A stretch of DNA of 64,000 nucleotides from Xestospongia muta (lineage: Eukaryota; Porifera; Demospongiae; Haplosclerida; Petrosiidae), in contig OY848924.1 of NCBI GenBank assembly GCA_963693285.1, positions 3,117,214 to 3,181,213 of the forward strand. The letters run 5' to 3'. How positions within the stretch are numbered: the first letter of the stretch is position 1; the number at the start of each line of letters is the position of its first letter. The position numbers were made by a program, and so were the translations under genes. The notes under the pieces are model-generated. The model was not told where the DNA came from. It ran no database searches and saw only the letters and a program-made list of their open reading frames with translations. This document shows, piece by piece, positions 10,262-22,986 of the stretch.

Positions 10262-12937
10262 TAATAATTATGTTAGTGAGACATTTTGATGAAAATTGAT
10301 AAAAGCTTACCTTCATTTTAAGGGAACTTTAGTTATTGTAGAAAAGTCACTTAGTCACTTCAAAGAGTCAGGAAACCTATTATAAATTGCCTAGTAGCCT
10401 AGCTAAGGAAATTGAGGGCCAATGAAGGAAAGGAATTATCCCTCCTGGTGATTGACAAAGTATCAAATGTTTCTGGATCTGGCCTTCTGCTTCAGAAGGG
10501 ATGGCGCTATGATTGATAGAAGATGTGAAAAAATGTAGATAGGGAATAGGCCAAATATTTCCCTTTTCTCTTTAAAATAAATGCAAGGATAAATGGTCTA
10601 TGAAAACAAGCTACTTAGATAAGAACTGTGACTGAGTCTAGATAACAAATATAATATTAAGGATAGTGCTTCAGTCTACGTAGAAAGTGAATGTTTCCTG
10701 TCTTAAATTTATGATCAAAAGTGCAAATGTACACATATGAGTGCGTACATGTATACACTTAATTATATTTGACTAAGGTCTTGTCTAACTACTCCTGGAC
10801 AGTATAAAATGATATTTTTATTGTATTGAATATTGAACTGCTTATGATTGTATTATAAAGAATAAAATTTTATTGACTAAAACTGAACAATGAACAATTA
10901 AAGTATTGAAGAACTGTTCATATTCTAAACACAAAGTGTTCTCCGACACATAATGTTTGTTTAAGACATACCAATTTTTTAAATATTTGTTGACTCTGAT
11001 TATGTATACAATATTCCATAAAGAGGGCGGAGCATTACGACGGCCTTAAGAATTCCTATGTCTTCATAGACATTTCTATTGTGTGCCATCACACCTTTTC
11101 TCCTCGAAATGGATTTGTTGTACTAGATTAAAGTATTCTTATGGTCGTGGATTTGATGATGTTGTATTAACAAGTACAATTGTCAAACATGGATAGAAAG
11201 ATGAGTTTGGTATAGTTTAAGATATATCTTATTTTGCAGTTGTTATCATAATATTTGTATAGTGATTGGCATTTTTATGTGAATGAATAACATAGATAGC
11301 TAGATTAAACAGACTAATTTATCATCTAGACGATGATTAAGGAAATGTACGTTGGTAACTTCACTTGATGAATCACATGGTCACTATAAGAAGCCTCATG
11401 AGTCAAGACTAATCCTTTCAAAAAGGAAAAATGCACAAATTTTTTTAAGTCGTACCAAACCAATGTATTGTATCAAGGACAATTCAAACAAACAGACTTA
11501 ATAGGCAAGCATAAATGAGAATATAAAGAGACTATTTATAATGATATTACTCTTGGAACATACTTGTGTAGAAGTTTACTTTTTATACTTGCTAATTTTT
11601 ATATTAATATACTCATGCTAGGAAAAATGATGAATGTACCCTGTTAATTTCATGGAATTTAATTTTGCAAAACTATTTAATCAACTTGGTACAGTTTATA
11701 GAGATAATAGAGACATACAGCATATATTATATGTGCTGTTCTTCAATTCTTCTTCTGTGTGAATTTGGCGTTCACTAACTTTTTGGTAACTAAAGTGTTG
11801 TTTTCGTAATGTAATCATAAGCAAATCAAAATGCAATACAATAAAAAGTACCACTTATAATTTGATTATAATTTCTTGCTTTAAATCTCAGCAATTATCA
11901 CAAAATGTCTGTTCCATAGAAGACTTATATTCCCAATAGTATGATCTCTGTCTTATGATTAAGAGTAATTAATTAAACTTATACTTCCTGTACAAACTGA
12001 ACCACATCCTACATATGCAGCTAAATCATGACCCACATATACTTAATATGTACCCTAAACCACAGCCCTTAACATGTACATCCTTTACTGACTGAGCCAC
12101 ATGTTTCTATACAAACTAAACTACAAACGACATATGCTTAATAGTCTCCTTGAACCATTGCCCTCATTTACTTACTATATACACAAAACCACAGCCCTTA
12201 GCATACTTTGCAGTCTAAACCATAACCCTTACTGCAATATGAGTTGCTACAAATACAATACTGTCATTAGTAAGTTATATATAGCTAGTGTAAATTAATT
12301 TCCTATTTGTCGAGTGAAATTAATGCTATATCATAGACTAAACCTTGAACACACTTACATAAATTTTGTATTTTGTATTTCCTGTGTCCTGTCTATAGGC
12401 ACATTCTGCTTTGCTAAAAACAAAAACTTTTAATGCACTATTACTATAAACCAGTACATGTATGCATGTGTGCATACTAATGTTGTACAAACTGTATGTC
12501 AGCAATAGATAATAAATCGTGCTTAATAAAGAATCTTTGTGCCTAAATTGTGCTAAATATCAGAAATGTTAACATTTTCATTCACGTTTAAAGAACATGT
12601 AGCTTTGTTGCTTCACCAATATTCATCTTACTTTACTCCTTTGTTTTATTTTGTTATTGATTGTACCATTCAACATTTAATAATTAAATCTGATCTTACA
12701 TATTGTCAATTTTGTCATAAATGTTTCATTTTATTTTTTTAACCCAAAAAAGTTTTCAATCACTTTGGTACTTAATGATATCTATTAAAAGTACATTTTG
12801 ATGCATGCATTATAAAACTTGCCTACACAACTTCACTTATAATAACTAAAAATTAGCGAAGAATTACTAAAAAAATATTGAAAAAAGGAATAACTAAAAA
12901 GAAAGGGCCTAAATGCATGATGTTAATTAATCATCTC
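10262..12937 (+). other. Noncoding patchwork of direct and inverted cluster modules
   Basis: No gene is seen. 10.39-10.87 kb repeats 5.27-5.70 kb. 11.21-11.56 kb is a diverged direct copy of 34.65-35.0 kb. 11.58-11.77 kb is an inverted copy of 34.44-34.6 kb. 11.97-12.28 kb is the TGTGGTTCAG motif block in reverse orientation. About 12.6-12.93 kb is the 3' flank of the minus-strand gene that follows. Confidence 0.55.
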
Positions 12938-13748
12938 TTAGAGACAGGAATGAGGCAGGAAACATGTTACAACTGTCTCAAAAAATTTTGGAAGACAGCC
13001 ATTACCATCATTTAGATATGGACAGTCTTCAAAAACAAATCCATACGTATTGATATTAGTGCCAAAAATTTTCATGTTGTTACCAGCATCAGCAGCCTCA
13101 GTAATTGTCTTCCCTTTGAAGAATCCATCTTCCTCATAAGTAAACCTCCTGCACACTGGAAGATCATTATTCGAACAGGGAAACAGCTCCTCGAGGTTAA
13201 GGAATACAGCACCTAGACCAGTATTGTGATAGTCAATGTATTTTGGTCTATATGCAAGGATAGTGGATGTGTTATCTGTCTGTCCATTTTCAATTGTAAT
13301 TTGATCAAGGATTCGGCCTCGTTTAAGGTTACTACCGTTTATTTTTCGAATTGTCATTACACGTTTAAAAGGTGTAATAGAAATATAAAGCATCTGTACA
13401 GCTGTGAATAAGTAGGAATGACATAAAAATTTTTAATTTGTATGTTTTAGACTTACCAGGTTGAGAGGCAATTTTTTCATCAATGACTCTGTTAATCTGT
13501 GCAGTAAAAGCTGGAGCAGCAAACTTTTTATCAATGACACTGTTAATCAGTGCAGTAAGAGCTTGTACATTGATGCTATCAAGGTTTATAGACGGAGCTG
13601 GGTGGTTTCTATCATCATTATCAATGTTTAGAGTTTGTATATCTTGTGGTTTGTCTTCTAATGACCTGTCTGCTTCTTCAAATGATCTATCAATAAGGGG
13701 GTTCGCAAACACTGCTGTAACAGCTAAAAGAAAAAGTAAATAATTCAT
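12938..13748 (-). CDS. Divergent secreted six-cysteine family paralogue (251 aa, two exons)
   Basis: On the minus strand exon 1 is 13748-13457, a 55-bp GT-AG phase-1 intron is 13456-13402, and exon 2 is 13401-12938. The signal peptide is MNYLLFLLAVTAVFA. The acidic part is short and lacks regular 11-residue repeats. The helix-like segment is duplicated (LTALINSVIDKKF, then FTAQINRVIDEKI), a feature unique to this copy. The exon 1 cysteine of the other members is aspartate (LDSINV), leaving six cysteines, all in exon 2. By count exon 2 is close to neutral rather than strongly basic, and the dibasic pair is KK in the first repeat only. It ends SCL instead of ACL. No in-frame lesion is seen, so it is probably functional but diverged in use. 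Confidence 0.88.
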
Positions 13749-13791
13749 CTTGTGTATTTTTTACAAGTGACAAACACTTATTACCTCTTTG

Positions 13792-13799
13792 TTTATATA
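13792..13799 (-). promoter_or_regulatory. TATA box TATATAAA of the divergent paralogue
   Basis: Read on the minus strand, TATATAAA lies about 44 bp before the ATG. The surrounding block differs from the other promoters, and no CACGTG was found in the 200 bp upstream, so this copy probably lacks the shared E-box control. Confidence 0.6.
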
Positions 13800-15299
13800 T
13801 CCATGCAAAATCTTATAAAAGACTTTGGAAGCCAGACTTCCATTTCTACTGTCCAATTTCCTTCCTGTACCTTCCTGTGTATTTGAAAATTCCAATAACG
13901 ACACAATTTATTACAAATTCCACTAAAATTAGGAGCCTACCTACGGAAGCCAAGGTCGACATTCCAAATCCTATTTTCTATATCAGGCCTGTTGTTTGCT
14001 TTCCTCTTCAAAAGTAACGTCAACATTGTGTTGATTAATTGAGAAAGTTGCAATCTTGTTTCAATCTTGTAGAAACAACTTACTGGTTCTACATCAAGAT
14101 GGAGAATATGATATTTCACATTATGAGCATGTACTTCAACTTCTGTCTTAACTTCTGGTCCTCTTCGACTGATAATACTGGATGACTAACTTGATTCTAT
14201 ATTTTTGTCTATCAATTCAATTAAATGAAATTTAAGTTGTTGATGTTTCATCAATCATTATATTCTACTTAATTTGAATAGATTATACCAAGTATTGGAA
14301 TTTGATTATCACTGAATCAACTTTTTTACATTGTTTGGGACTGTAAATAATTTAAATGACTCATTTCTGTCATTATAATGACAAAAATACAACAACGGTA
14401 CTTATAATAGTAGTAGCATTGACATCAGTATCTCATTTCAATAACACTTGCATAAGTTTAGTGTAACATTCACTTTCAGCCATGTGTAAAGAAGTCTGCC
14501 AGTACTGAGGATGTAAGTATTAACAACTTATGCTAGACTGATTCTTCCATAGGCAATCTTTAAGTTATAATTATGTAACAATAGTTTTGAATGAATATGA
14601 ATGTTTAATAGACATACATGTCTGTAGTGTTTACAGTACATATAGATAAAATATAATAATATACTATCCCATCTTAATGAGCTAAATTGAGACAATAACA
14701 TCTTCTACAAGGACTAACAAAAGTCTGTGCCTGTATTGGTCCAGTTGCTGGTATTGATGAAGAAGATTATTTACATAATTTTTAAAAAAATCAATTACAA
14801 ACTACTAGATTGTCAGTCTCTGAAGAAGTAAAAATGTGTATTTATAACAAAATGAGACAGATATTCCTCTGACATTGTTGCAACTTATAGTGGTTACTCT
14901 TTCATTCCTTACTTAGACAACAATAAAATATGTGTTAATTTTATAATTTATTTTTCCTTAGCCCATATACTTTAATAAGCACCCTCAAACCTAACCCACA
15001 TATACTTATTATGTGCACCTCAGTCCTTCACACATTCATCCTTTACTGACTGAACCACATGTTTCTATACAAACTAAACTACAGACAACATATGCTTAAT
15101 AGAGACCTTGACCAAAAACCACAGCTCTTAGCATATAGTTAATAATTGCTATTAAAACACAACTCTTATTGTAATACAATATGAGTGGCTACAAATACAC
15201 TACTGTTATTAATAAGTTATACTAATTGACAGGTATGTAGTTAACTTTCAAAGCAATAACAATATTCTAACATCTCATTTGTTATATAAGATATAAAAA
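13800..15299. other. Noncoding interval with an inverted-repeat partner at 18.2-18.4 kb
   Basis: No gene is supported. About 14440-14645 is the reverse complement of about 18178-18380 (shared landmark GATTCTTCCATAGGCAATCT). About 14.98-15.22 kb is the recurring motif block in reverse orientation. 13.9-14.4 kb shows no similarity to the rest of the window that I could see. Confidence 0.5.
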
Positions 15300-15914
15300 T
15301 ATGAGTAGCATCAAGTAGCAATTCACATATACCTAATACAATGTAAACTAGTACATGTATGTATGTATATGTGCATACTAATATTGTACAAGCTGTATGT
15401 TAGAAGTAAGATAGTAATAAGTTGTTGTTAATAAGCAATTAGAGATTGATTCAATGTTAACTTTCATTCACATTTTATAAACCTTATCACTTTGTGCTCA
15501 TTTTGACATGGTCTTTAGCATTATTATATCTTAATTTGTTTTAATTTGTTATTGATTGTATTATTCAGTATGTTGTTAAATCTGATCCTGTAAAAAATTT
15601 ATTTTGACATAAATGCTTCATTTAACATTTCAAAAATATTTTCTACCAAAATGGTACTTTAATCATTATCTAATTTTACAAACTATAACTTGGAGCGTGC
15701 ATTATAAAAGTTGCCCACACAACAACTATACTTATTATGACTCAAAATGGTTATTTTTCAAAAAGCAAAACATTTTTGCAAATAACTACTAAAAAAGAAG
15801 GCCTAATCCAAATCAATGCATTATTATTATAGACAAAATTGTTATTGTTCAAAAAAAGTTTTCAAAAGAAAATATAACCTAAGTCAATGCATGATTTGAA
15901 AGTTAATGATACCA
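15300..15914 (-). repeat. 3' flank of the minus-strand gene; right arm of the inverted duplication
   Basis: Reverse complement of about 8.69-9.30 kb, with few differences. It contains the usual family 3' flank landmarks (GCATTGATTTGG and AAAATAACCATTTTGAG on the minus strand). Confidence 0.75.
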
Positions 15915-16767
15915 TTAGAGACAGGCACGAGGCAGGAAACATGTTACAACTGTCGTAAACCAATTTGGAAGACAGGTATATTTACCCCATTGATATGGAC
16001 AGCCTTGAAAAACAAATCCATATGTTTTGATATTAGAGCCAAAAATCCTCATACTGTTACCAATATCAGCTGCCTCGATAATTGACCTCCCTTTGTAGAA
16101 TCCATCTTCCTCTTGAGTAAACCTCCTGCACACTGGAACACGGCCACCTTTTCCAGCACAGGGAAACAGCCTCTCGAGGTTAAGGAACACTGCACCAAGT
16201 CTAGTCTGGTGAAAGTCAGAGTACCGTGGTCTGTATGCAAGGATAGAGGAAGTCGTAGATTTTCGTCCATTCCCAATTGTAATTCTATTGAGGACTGGAC
16301 CTAGTGTAAAACTACCACCTCTTATCTTTCGAATTGACAATACACGTCTTCCACCACCAATAGAAAGATAAAGCATCTGCACAGCTACATGTAAATAAAT
16401 GAACAATCATATAAATATATGTTTTAGACCTACCAGGTTGAGAAGCAAGCCTTTTATTAATGACACCGTTAATCAGTGCAGTAAGAGCTCGTACATTGAT
16501 GCTGCAGATATGTCTAGAGTTAGGGATAACAGCTTGTTGGTTGCTGTCATCATCATTGTTAGTCAGAGTTTCTAAATCTAGATCTTCTTGGTTGTCTTCA
16601 ATTGACATGTCTGCTTCTTGTTTGTTGTCATCAAATGGTGTATCTACTTCTTGTTGGTTGTCATCAGATGTCTTATCAACTTCTTGTTGTTTGTCTTCAT
16701 TTGACGTATCAACATGAGGTTGAGCAAACACTGCTGCAACAGCTAAAAGAACAAGAAAATACTTCAT
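15915..16767 (-). CDS. Secreted acidic-repeat / six-cysteine domain protein (267 aa, two exons)
   Basis: Exon 1 is 16767-16434, a 49-bp GT-AG phase-1 intron is 16433-16385 (the shortest in the cluster), and exon 2 is 16384-15915. Signal peptide, four 11-residue acidic repeats, exon 1 cysteine (HICSINV), NKR dibasic site and six exon 2 cysteines are all present. Compared with the 7085 gene the acidic part is almost identical, but the loops differ: PCAGKGGRVPVC, and PYQWGKYT between cysteines 3 and 4. The frame is intact. It lies head to head with the gene at 18873, with about 2.1 kb between the start codons. Confidence 0.9.
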
Positions 16768-16813
16768 GTTGTGTATTTGTCTTCACAAATGACAATCACT
16801 CGTTACCTATCTG

Positions 16814-16821
16814 CTTATATA
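16814..16821 (-). promoter_or_regulatory. TATA box TATATAAG
   Basis: Minus-strand TATATAAG about 46 bp before the ATG, inside the GCTATATAAGCAGATAG block shared with the other members. Confidence 0.75.
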
Positions 16822-16931
16822 GCAATGCGAATTCGTGTGAATTACTACATTTAACGTCATTAGAAACGTGCAGTATAATCTCACCATAGTTATGTACATT
16901 AAAATTATATATCTAATGTTTGAGGCTCGAT

Positions 16932-16937
16932 CACGTG
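16932..16937 (-). promoter_or_regulatory. Conserved E-box CACGTG
   Basis: CACGTG about 165-170 bp before the ATG, with the flank GATCGAGCCTCAAAC on the minus strand, the mirror of the 6919 site. Confidence 0.6.
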
Positions 16938-18064
16938 CTCCGCTTTGGAATGCTTGTTTAATCACTCAGGCATGGTTGATCGCACTAACAAGCATCGATT
17001 GATACAGAAAAGAAGTTTTAGTCCAAAGTTAAATGGAATGGATGACGCCAAGAGGCTGTATGTGGCAACTGATGCTTTTTTTCTATTATGATGTATTACA
17101 ATGTGTTTCTAGAGAATGTTGACATCAACTGTCCATATGTACTTAACTGTATACATAAATAACTGTATACATGTACTTACACATTTGCACTTCTAATCAT
17201 AAACCTTAAAATTTAAGACAATAAACATTCACATTTATCTAGTCTGAAGCATAAAAGGTAAAACGTTAATAGTAAATGGACCAAGCATGTCTTCCAGTCT
17301 CTTAATGTAGCTTGAGTCTGACATGAATCTCAATCCTCATGTATATTCTCTGAACTTGTAAGCTGCTTTGTATGATCAAGTGCCAACTTCAGAAATATAC
17401 TTTCAGTTCAGTAAGAGTATGAGAATGTGACTTTGAAGCAAACAACTTGATGAAGTCGAAAACCTACAAATTAATATTTATGAAGTGATTAAATATTTCC
17501 ATGTTGTGTATTTTTTGATTAATGACTATCAAATATTACTTGACTACTTACATAGTCATGTCAACTCGCATCAAAGACTGGATTCAACTGATTAGCAAGA
17601 AAATAAATTCAATCAGTGCAACAAATCCCATCTGAGTTTATTTATACATAATTATAATATAATATATAGTCTCGTCTTTAATAAAATGTTATTTTGTTAG
17701 ATACAAAATATGTAAACTTCAGGCTCCATTTTTGGACTACTTCCCATATTTAAGGCAGGCAGTTTGACCATCTCTAACCTTATCAATATTTAGATATTTT
17801 GTATCTCTTAAACAAACATTTCTATTGCGTCACCACTAATCATCTTCTTTGAATGGATGTATTATATGAGACTAAAGTGCATTGTGATGTGTTCAAAACT
17901 ATCGTATGTTGGGAAATGTGACTAGAAGGATACTTTTGATGTTATAATTGTGATGATAATAGTTATATGTGAACCATTTTAATTTTATAAATTAAAATTC
18001 TGATAACCATGATTTAGGTTAAAGAGGAGAACATTTTATGTCTGGATATGAGCAGCTCTTTGTA
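16938..18064 (-). repeat. Upstream flank; right arm of the large inverted duplication
   Basis: Reverse complement of about 5.78-6.91 kb over nearly its whole length. No coding potential is seen. Similarity ends near 18064 (GAGCTGCTCATATC-type landmark). Confidence 0.8.
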
Positions 18065-18696
18065 ATATATTATAATTGTATTCTATTTAGTCATTTACTA
18101 ATTGTTTGTCATAGTACATATATTTACTAAGAAATACAATCAGATGTAATGTACACACTTAATTTTATGTACATGTACTGTAAACACTACAGATGTGTAT
18201 GTCCATTAAGAAATTCATATTCATTCAAAACTATTGTTACATAATTATAACTTAAAGATTGCCTATGGAAGAATCAGTCTAGCATAAGTTGTTAATACTT
18301 ACATCCTCAGAACCGGCAGACTTCTTTACACATGGCCGCAAGTGAAGGTTACACTAAAATTTTGCAAGTGTCATTGTCAATTAGAAATATGCTGATTAGT
18401 ATTAAGCATTATTCTGAGAAATGCAGAAGATTTTTTGTATTATGCAGAGTGTTATACTGAAACAGCATATGTTAGTATGCTGAATAATCCATATGCAAAG
18501 GGGTATGCTGATATCTGCAATTATTTGTTATGAAGAGTTGAGATAACATATAATTGAAATGCTGACACGTGTCTTGGATATACAGATCTGTATTCTGTAT
18601 TAATTCATGTAGTGTTACCTGTATCAATCCAAGCAAGTTACTACACTCATCCATGACTGACTGATTGACCTTGGTTACAGGCATTCCAAAGGCGTG
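18065..18696. other. Noncoding interval between head-to-head genes
   Basis: Contains the partner (about 18178-18380) of the 14.44-14.65 kb repeat in reverse orientation, and then the upstream flank of the 18873 gene. A minus-strand frame of 98 codons at 18472-18768 runs through the promoter and is not supported as coding. Confidence 0.5.
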
Positions 18697-18702
18697 CACG
18701 TG
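18697..18702 (+). promoter_or_regulatory. Conserved E-box CACGTG
   Basis: CACGTG in GGCGTGCACGTGATCCAG, followed by CCTCAAAA, 176 bp before the ATG. The core and right flank match the sites at 43687 and 54171. Confidence 0.6.
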
Positions 18703-18818
18703 ATCCAGCCTCAAAAAGTTTGCGATGTACATAACTGTGCGGTGAGATTTGCTGCACGACGAGTTCACGTTTCCAATGATATAGTCTAAGTGCAGTCATT
18801 CATACGAATTCACATGGC

Positions 18819-18826
18819 TATATAAG
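18819..18826 (+). promoter_or_regulatory. TATA box TATATAAG
   Basis: TATATAAG 54 bp before the ATG, preceded by GAATTCACATGGC as in the other copies. Confidence 0.75.
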
Positions 18827-18872
18827 CAGATAGATAATAAGTGATTGTCATTTGTGAAGACAAATACACAAC

Positions 18873-19737
18873 ATGAAGTATTTTCTTGTTCTTTTAGCTG
18901 TTGCAGCAGTGTTTGCTCAAGATACCATTGATACGTCAATTGAAGACAAACTACAAGAAGTGGATAAGACATTTGATGACAATCAACAAGAAGTAGATAC
19001 GACATTTGATGACAACAAACAAGAAGCAGACAAGTCCACTGAAGACAACCAAGAAGATCTAGATTTAGAAACTCTGACTAATGAAGATGATGATGACAGC
19101 AACCAACAAGCTGTTATCCCTGCCTCTAAACACCTCTGCAGCATCAATGTAAAAGCTCTTATAGCACTGATTAACGGCGTCATTAATAAAAAGTTTGCTT
19201 CTCAACCTGGTAGGTCTAAATCATACAAACTGAATATTTATATGATTGTTCATTTATTTACTTGCAGTTGTGCGGATGCTTTATCTTTCTATGCCAGCAA
19301 CTAATCGTAGACTAACAATTCAAAGGATAAGAGGTGGTACTTTTACACTAGGCCCAGTCCTCAATGGAATTACAATTGGGAATGGGCAGACACCTAAGAC
19401 TTCCACTATCCTAGCATACAGACCAAAGTACGATGGCTATCACCATACTAGACGTGGTGCAGTGTTCCTTAACCTCGAGAGGCTGTTTCCCTGTGCTGGA
19501 AAAGGTGGCCTTGTTCCAGTGTGCAGGAGGTTTACTCAAGAGGAAGATGGATTCCTCAGAGCGAGGTCAATTATTGAGGCAGCTGATATCGGGAACAATA
19601 TGAAGATTTTTGGCACTAATATCAAAACATATGGATTTGTTTTTCAAGGCTGTTATTATCTAAATGGTAATAATGCCTGTCTTCCAACTTATTTTCAAAC
19701 AGTTGTTACGTGTTTCGTACCTCGTGCTTGTCTCTAA
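18873..19737 (+). CDS. Secreted acidic-repeat / six-cysteine domain protein (268 aa, two exons)
   Basis: Exon 1 is 18873-19209, a 58-bp GT-AG phase-1 intron is 19210-19267, and exon 2 is 19268-19737. It has the family signal peptide, four 11-residue acidic repeats (units like VDKTFDDNQQE), a DDDD run, an exon 1 cysteine and the six exon 2 cysteines. The dibasic site is NKK rather than NKR. Exon 2 begins with a distinctive YLSMPATNRRLTIQRIR instead of the glycine-rich start of the 7085 copy, and the inter-cysteine loop is YYLNGNNA. The frame is intact. An exact AATAAA lies at 19905-19910, 168 bp after the stop. Function is unknown. Confidence 0.9.
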
Positions 19738-20295
19738 TTGGATCATTAACTTTCAAATCATGCATTGACTTAGGTTACATTTTCTTTTTTAGATATTTTT
19801 TTGATTTTTGAATAATAATCATTTGAGTTATAATAATGCATTGATTTGGCATAGGCCTTCTTTTTTAGTAGTCATTTGCAAAATTGTTTTGCTTATTTTT
19901 GAAAAATAAACATTTTGAATCATAAAAAGATAGGTTGTTATGTGGGCAAGTTTTATAATACATGCTCCAAAATGGAGTTTCTATATAAGTAGATACTGAG
20001 TAAAGTATAAGATTTTTCGTAAATACTTTTTAAAAATGTATAATGAAACAATTATGACAAGATAAATAATATAATCAATAACAAAACAAAACAAAGGAGT
20101 AAATTAATAATGCTAAAGAACATGTCAAAATAAGAACAAAATGATATGATTTAAAAATGTGAATGAAAGTTAACAATAATTCAATCTCTAATTGATCATT
20201 AAGCACAACATATTATCTATTGCTAACATACAGTTTATGCAACATTAGCATACACACATGTGTATATGCACAAAGTTATATTAATAGTCTATTAA

Positions 20296-20331
<36 letters not shown>

Positions 20332-22929
20332 CTATTTGACGTTGTTAAACCACAAGGGCACATGTGCTCAGAAATTAACTTAAAACATTAACTAACATTA
20401 TCGAACAACCACTCATTCTTTATTTTTAAACTAGTTCTTTGTCTATTACAACTAACATTGTAGCTACAACTATCAACATTCTTAGACCCTGCTCTGAATA
20501 GATCTATCTATATAGGTCAATCTAATGAAGTATAGATATATATATGTTCTTCCTCTAGCTTTATTATGTATTATTCTTAAGCTCTATTACTATGGAATAC
20601 ATACTATACACACAATTTTTTCACAAATCAAAATACACATTTCCATAATTATTAGTGGTAGCTTTGTCTGCGAATTATATGTAACAGATGTGACCAAGGA
20701 ATTTTAATAATAAATCTCTACACACCATAACATACTCTTTTTGGAAAGCAAACAACACATAATACACAACAAATCTACCATTGAATACATATAGTGAGAT
20801 ACCTTATACATAACATATAGTAATACTACCATTGAATACATATAATGACAGTCCTTATCATAATTAAGACCTCTTATTATAACAAGTAACAAAATAGATC
20901 CCAGTATAGTTTTTTTTTAAAAAAACAAAAAATAAATAGATTAATTGTAGACATGCTAATACTTTCTAAGGGAATTTTACTTACTGAAGAAAAGTCACTT
21001 AGTCACTTTTAAAAGTAGGAATTACAAATTCCGTATTCAAAACTACCACAGATTAGATAGTAACAGTTCTTGCAATATCATTTTATATCTTATCTGACAA
21101 ATGAGATGATAGACAAAATTTTTATTGCTCTGACAATTAATTCACACACCTGTCAATTACTATAACTTACTAATGACACTAGTGTATTTGAAGCTACTAA
21201 TATTGCAATATGGTGTCTGATATAGACTGCAAAGTATACTAAGGGCTGTGGTTTTGGAAATAAAGTAAGTGTATGAGGTTCAAGATATCTATTAAGCATA
21301 TGTTGTCTGTAGTACAGTTTGTATAGAAACAAGTGGTTTAGTCTGTAAAGGATCTATATGTTAAGGGCTGAGGTTTAGGGTATATTGTGAGTATATATGA
21401 GCATTGTTTGAGAGTGCATATTAAATATATGTACTGTGGTCTATGGTTCAGTCTGTATAGGAAGTATAACTTAAATTAACACATACACTTTCACAAGTAA
21501 CACTTTACAGTAAATGAGTATATAGTATATTCTTCTATGAAACACTGTTGTGGTATCTATATAGACTTTCCTCTTAAAAATGCTTAAATAACACTGCTTG
21601 GTGAGAAATTACTCTAAAGGTGACGTTTTAAGGTCAGAAAAAATTAATTCAATTAATCCAGCTGTGGTTGTGACAGTCACTGTATGTATTCTGCATAAGT
21701 TTTGCTATGTAATGCTTTCTTGAAAAGTCAAATACAGTCATAGTTCCATAGTAATTAGGAGTAGCTTTGTTAAATATTATGTGTAAGGACTGAGACTATA
21801 TAATATTTATAATAATAAATCATTACAAAGCAAGGCATGTTCATGCATGAGATACTTATCATAATAAAGAACTTTTATTATAACAAATAACAAAATGGAT
21901 GACAGCATAGTTGTAAAATAGAGTAAAAAATGTGGTGATTATATTAATGAAACTCTTAGTTATCCCTTTCAAATGTTGATATGTTTTTCTGTTAATTGGC
22001 TTGTTAATGCAGCAATAAACATGCATAGATTAAAATGAATAAATACTTAATGGCACTGTTTCTAAGGCAATCCATGAGGTATGTAAAGTTGTCGATTATG
22101 CATACTTTCTGGACTACTTGTGTTAGTAATGAATTAATAATACCACCATATATTAGTGAGTCTTTGGTTGAAAAATTCTCATTGTTATAACAATTAACTA
22201 CAGATCTGTCAATGACTATAACTTACTAATGACAGTAGTATATTTGCAGCTACTAATATTGCAATAAGGCTTCTTGTTTAGGCTGCAAAGTATGCTAAGG
22301 GCTGTGGTTTTACACAGTCAATATATGTGGTTCAAGGAGCCTATTAAACATATGTTGTCTGTAGTTCTGTTTTTAGAGAAACACGGGATTCAGTCAGTAT
22401 ATATATATATATATAAGACTGTGGTTTAAGGTACATTGTAAGTATATGTTGGCAGTGCATATTAAAAATATGTGGGCTATGATTACTTTTGTACAGGAAA
22501 TATAACTTTAATTAACACATAGATTTTCACAAAGAACACTTTACAGTAAACAAGAAGTGTATTCTTATATAATAACACTGTTGTAATAAGGCTGACATCT
22601 TATCTTTATAGAAATTTTATTTATATACAGTCAATACAAAGTGGTACCTTGTATTGTGTTATATTTCATGTACTTATAATTATATTATAAAAAAACATGT
22701 AACCTATCAAAAAGGTATTGAACACAAAACAAATATAGAAAACAAAATTGGAAAATAACATGTATGCCAAACGTCATTTATAACTATATTAATTTGATCA
22801 AACTCTTCTCTAAACTTAACTAGTCCTTGGACTATTACAACTAACATTGTACTCATAACTGTCCACATTTTTAAGACACTGCTCTAAAAACATGCATGTA
22901 GGTCAGGCTAATTAAGTGTAGAATATACA

Positions 22930-22932
<3 letters not shown>
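19738..22932 (+). other. 3' flank and gene-free cluster modules; (AT)n at about 20297-20330
   Basis: The first 300 bp are the family 3' flank. After an (AT)n run come repeated copies of the minisatellite module (20.6-20.9, 21.7-21.95 kb) and the TGTGGTTCAG motif block (21.2-21.45, 22.27-22.5 kb). No gene is supported. Confidence 0.6.

Positions 22933-22986
<54 letters not shown>
22933..22986. repeat. (AT)n microsatellite at a duplication boundary
   Basis: A pure alternating AT run immediately before ATGCCCTAAGCTTTCTACAT. The same junction recurs at about 26.32 kb after a second AT tract, so the tract marks the edge of a tandem duplication. Confidence 0.9.

Noticed and set aside
18472..18768. 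A 98-codon minus-strand frame upstream of the 18873 gene.
   Set aside because: It overlaps the conserved E-box region of the opposite gene and has no recognisable domain or splice context. I saw no matching frame in the homologous flanks near 43.6 and 54.1 kb.
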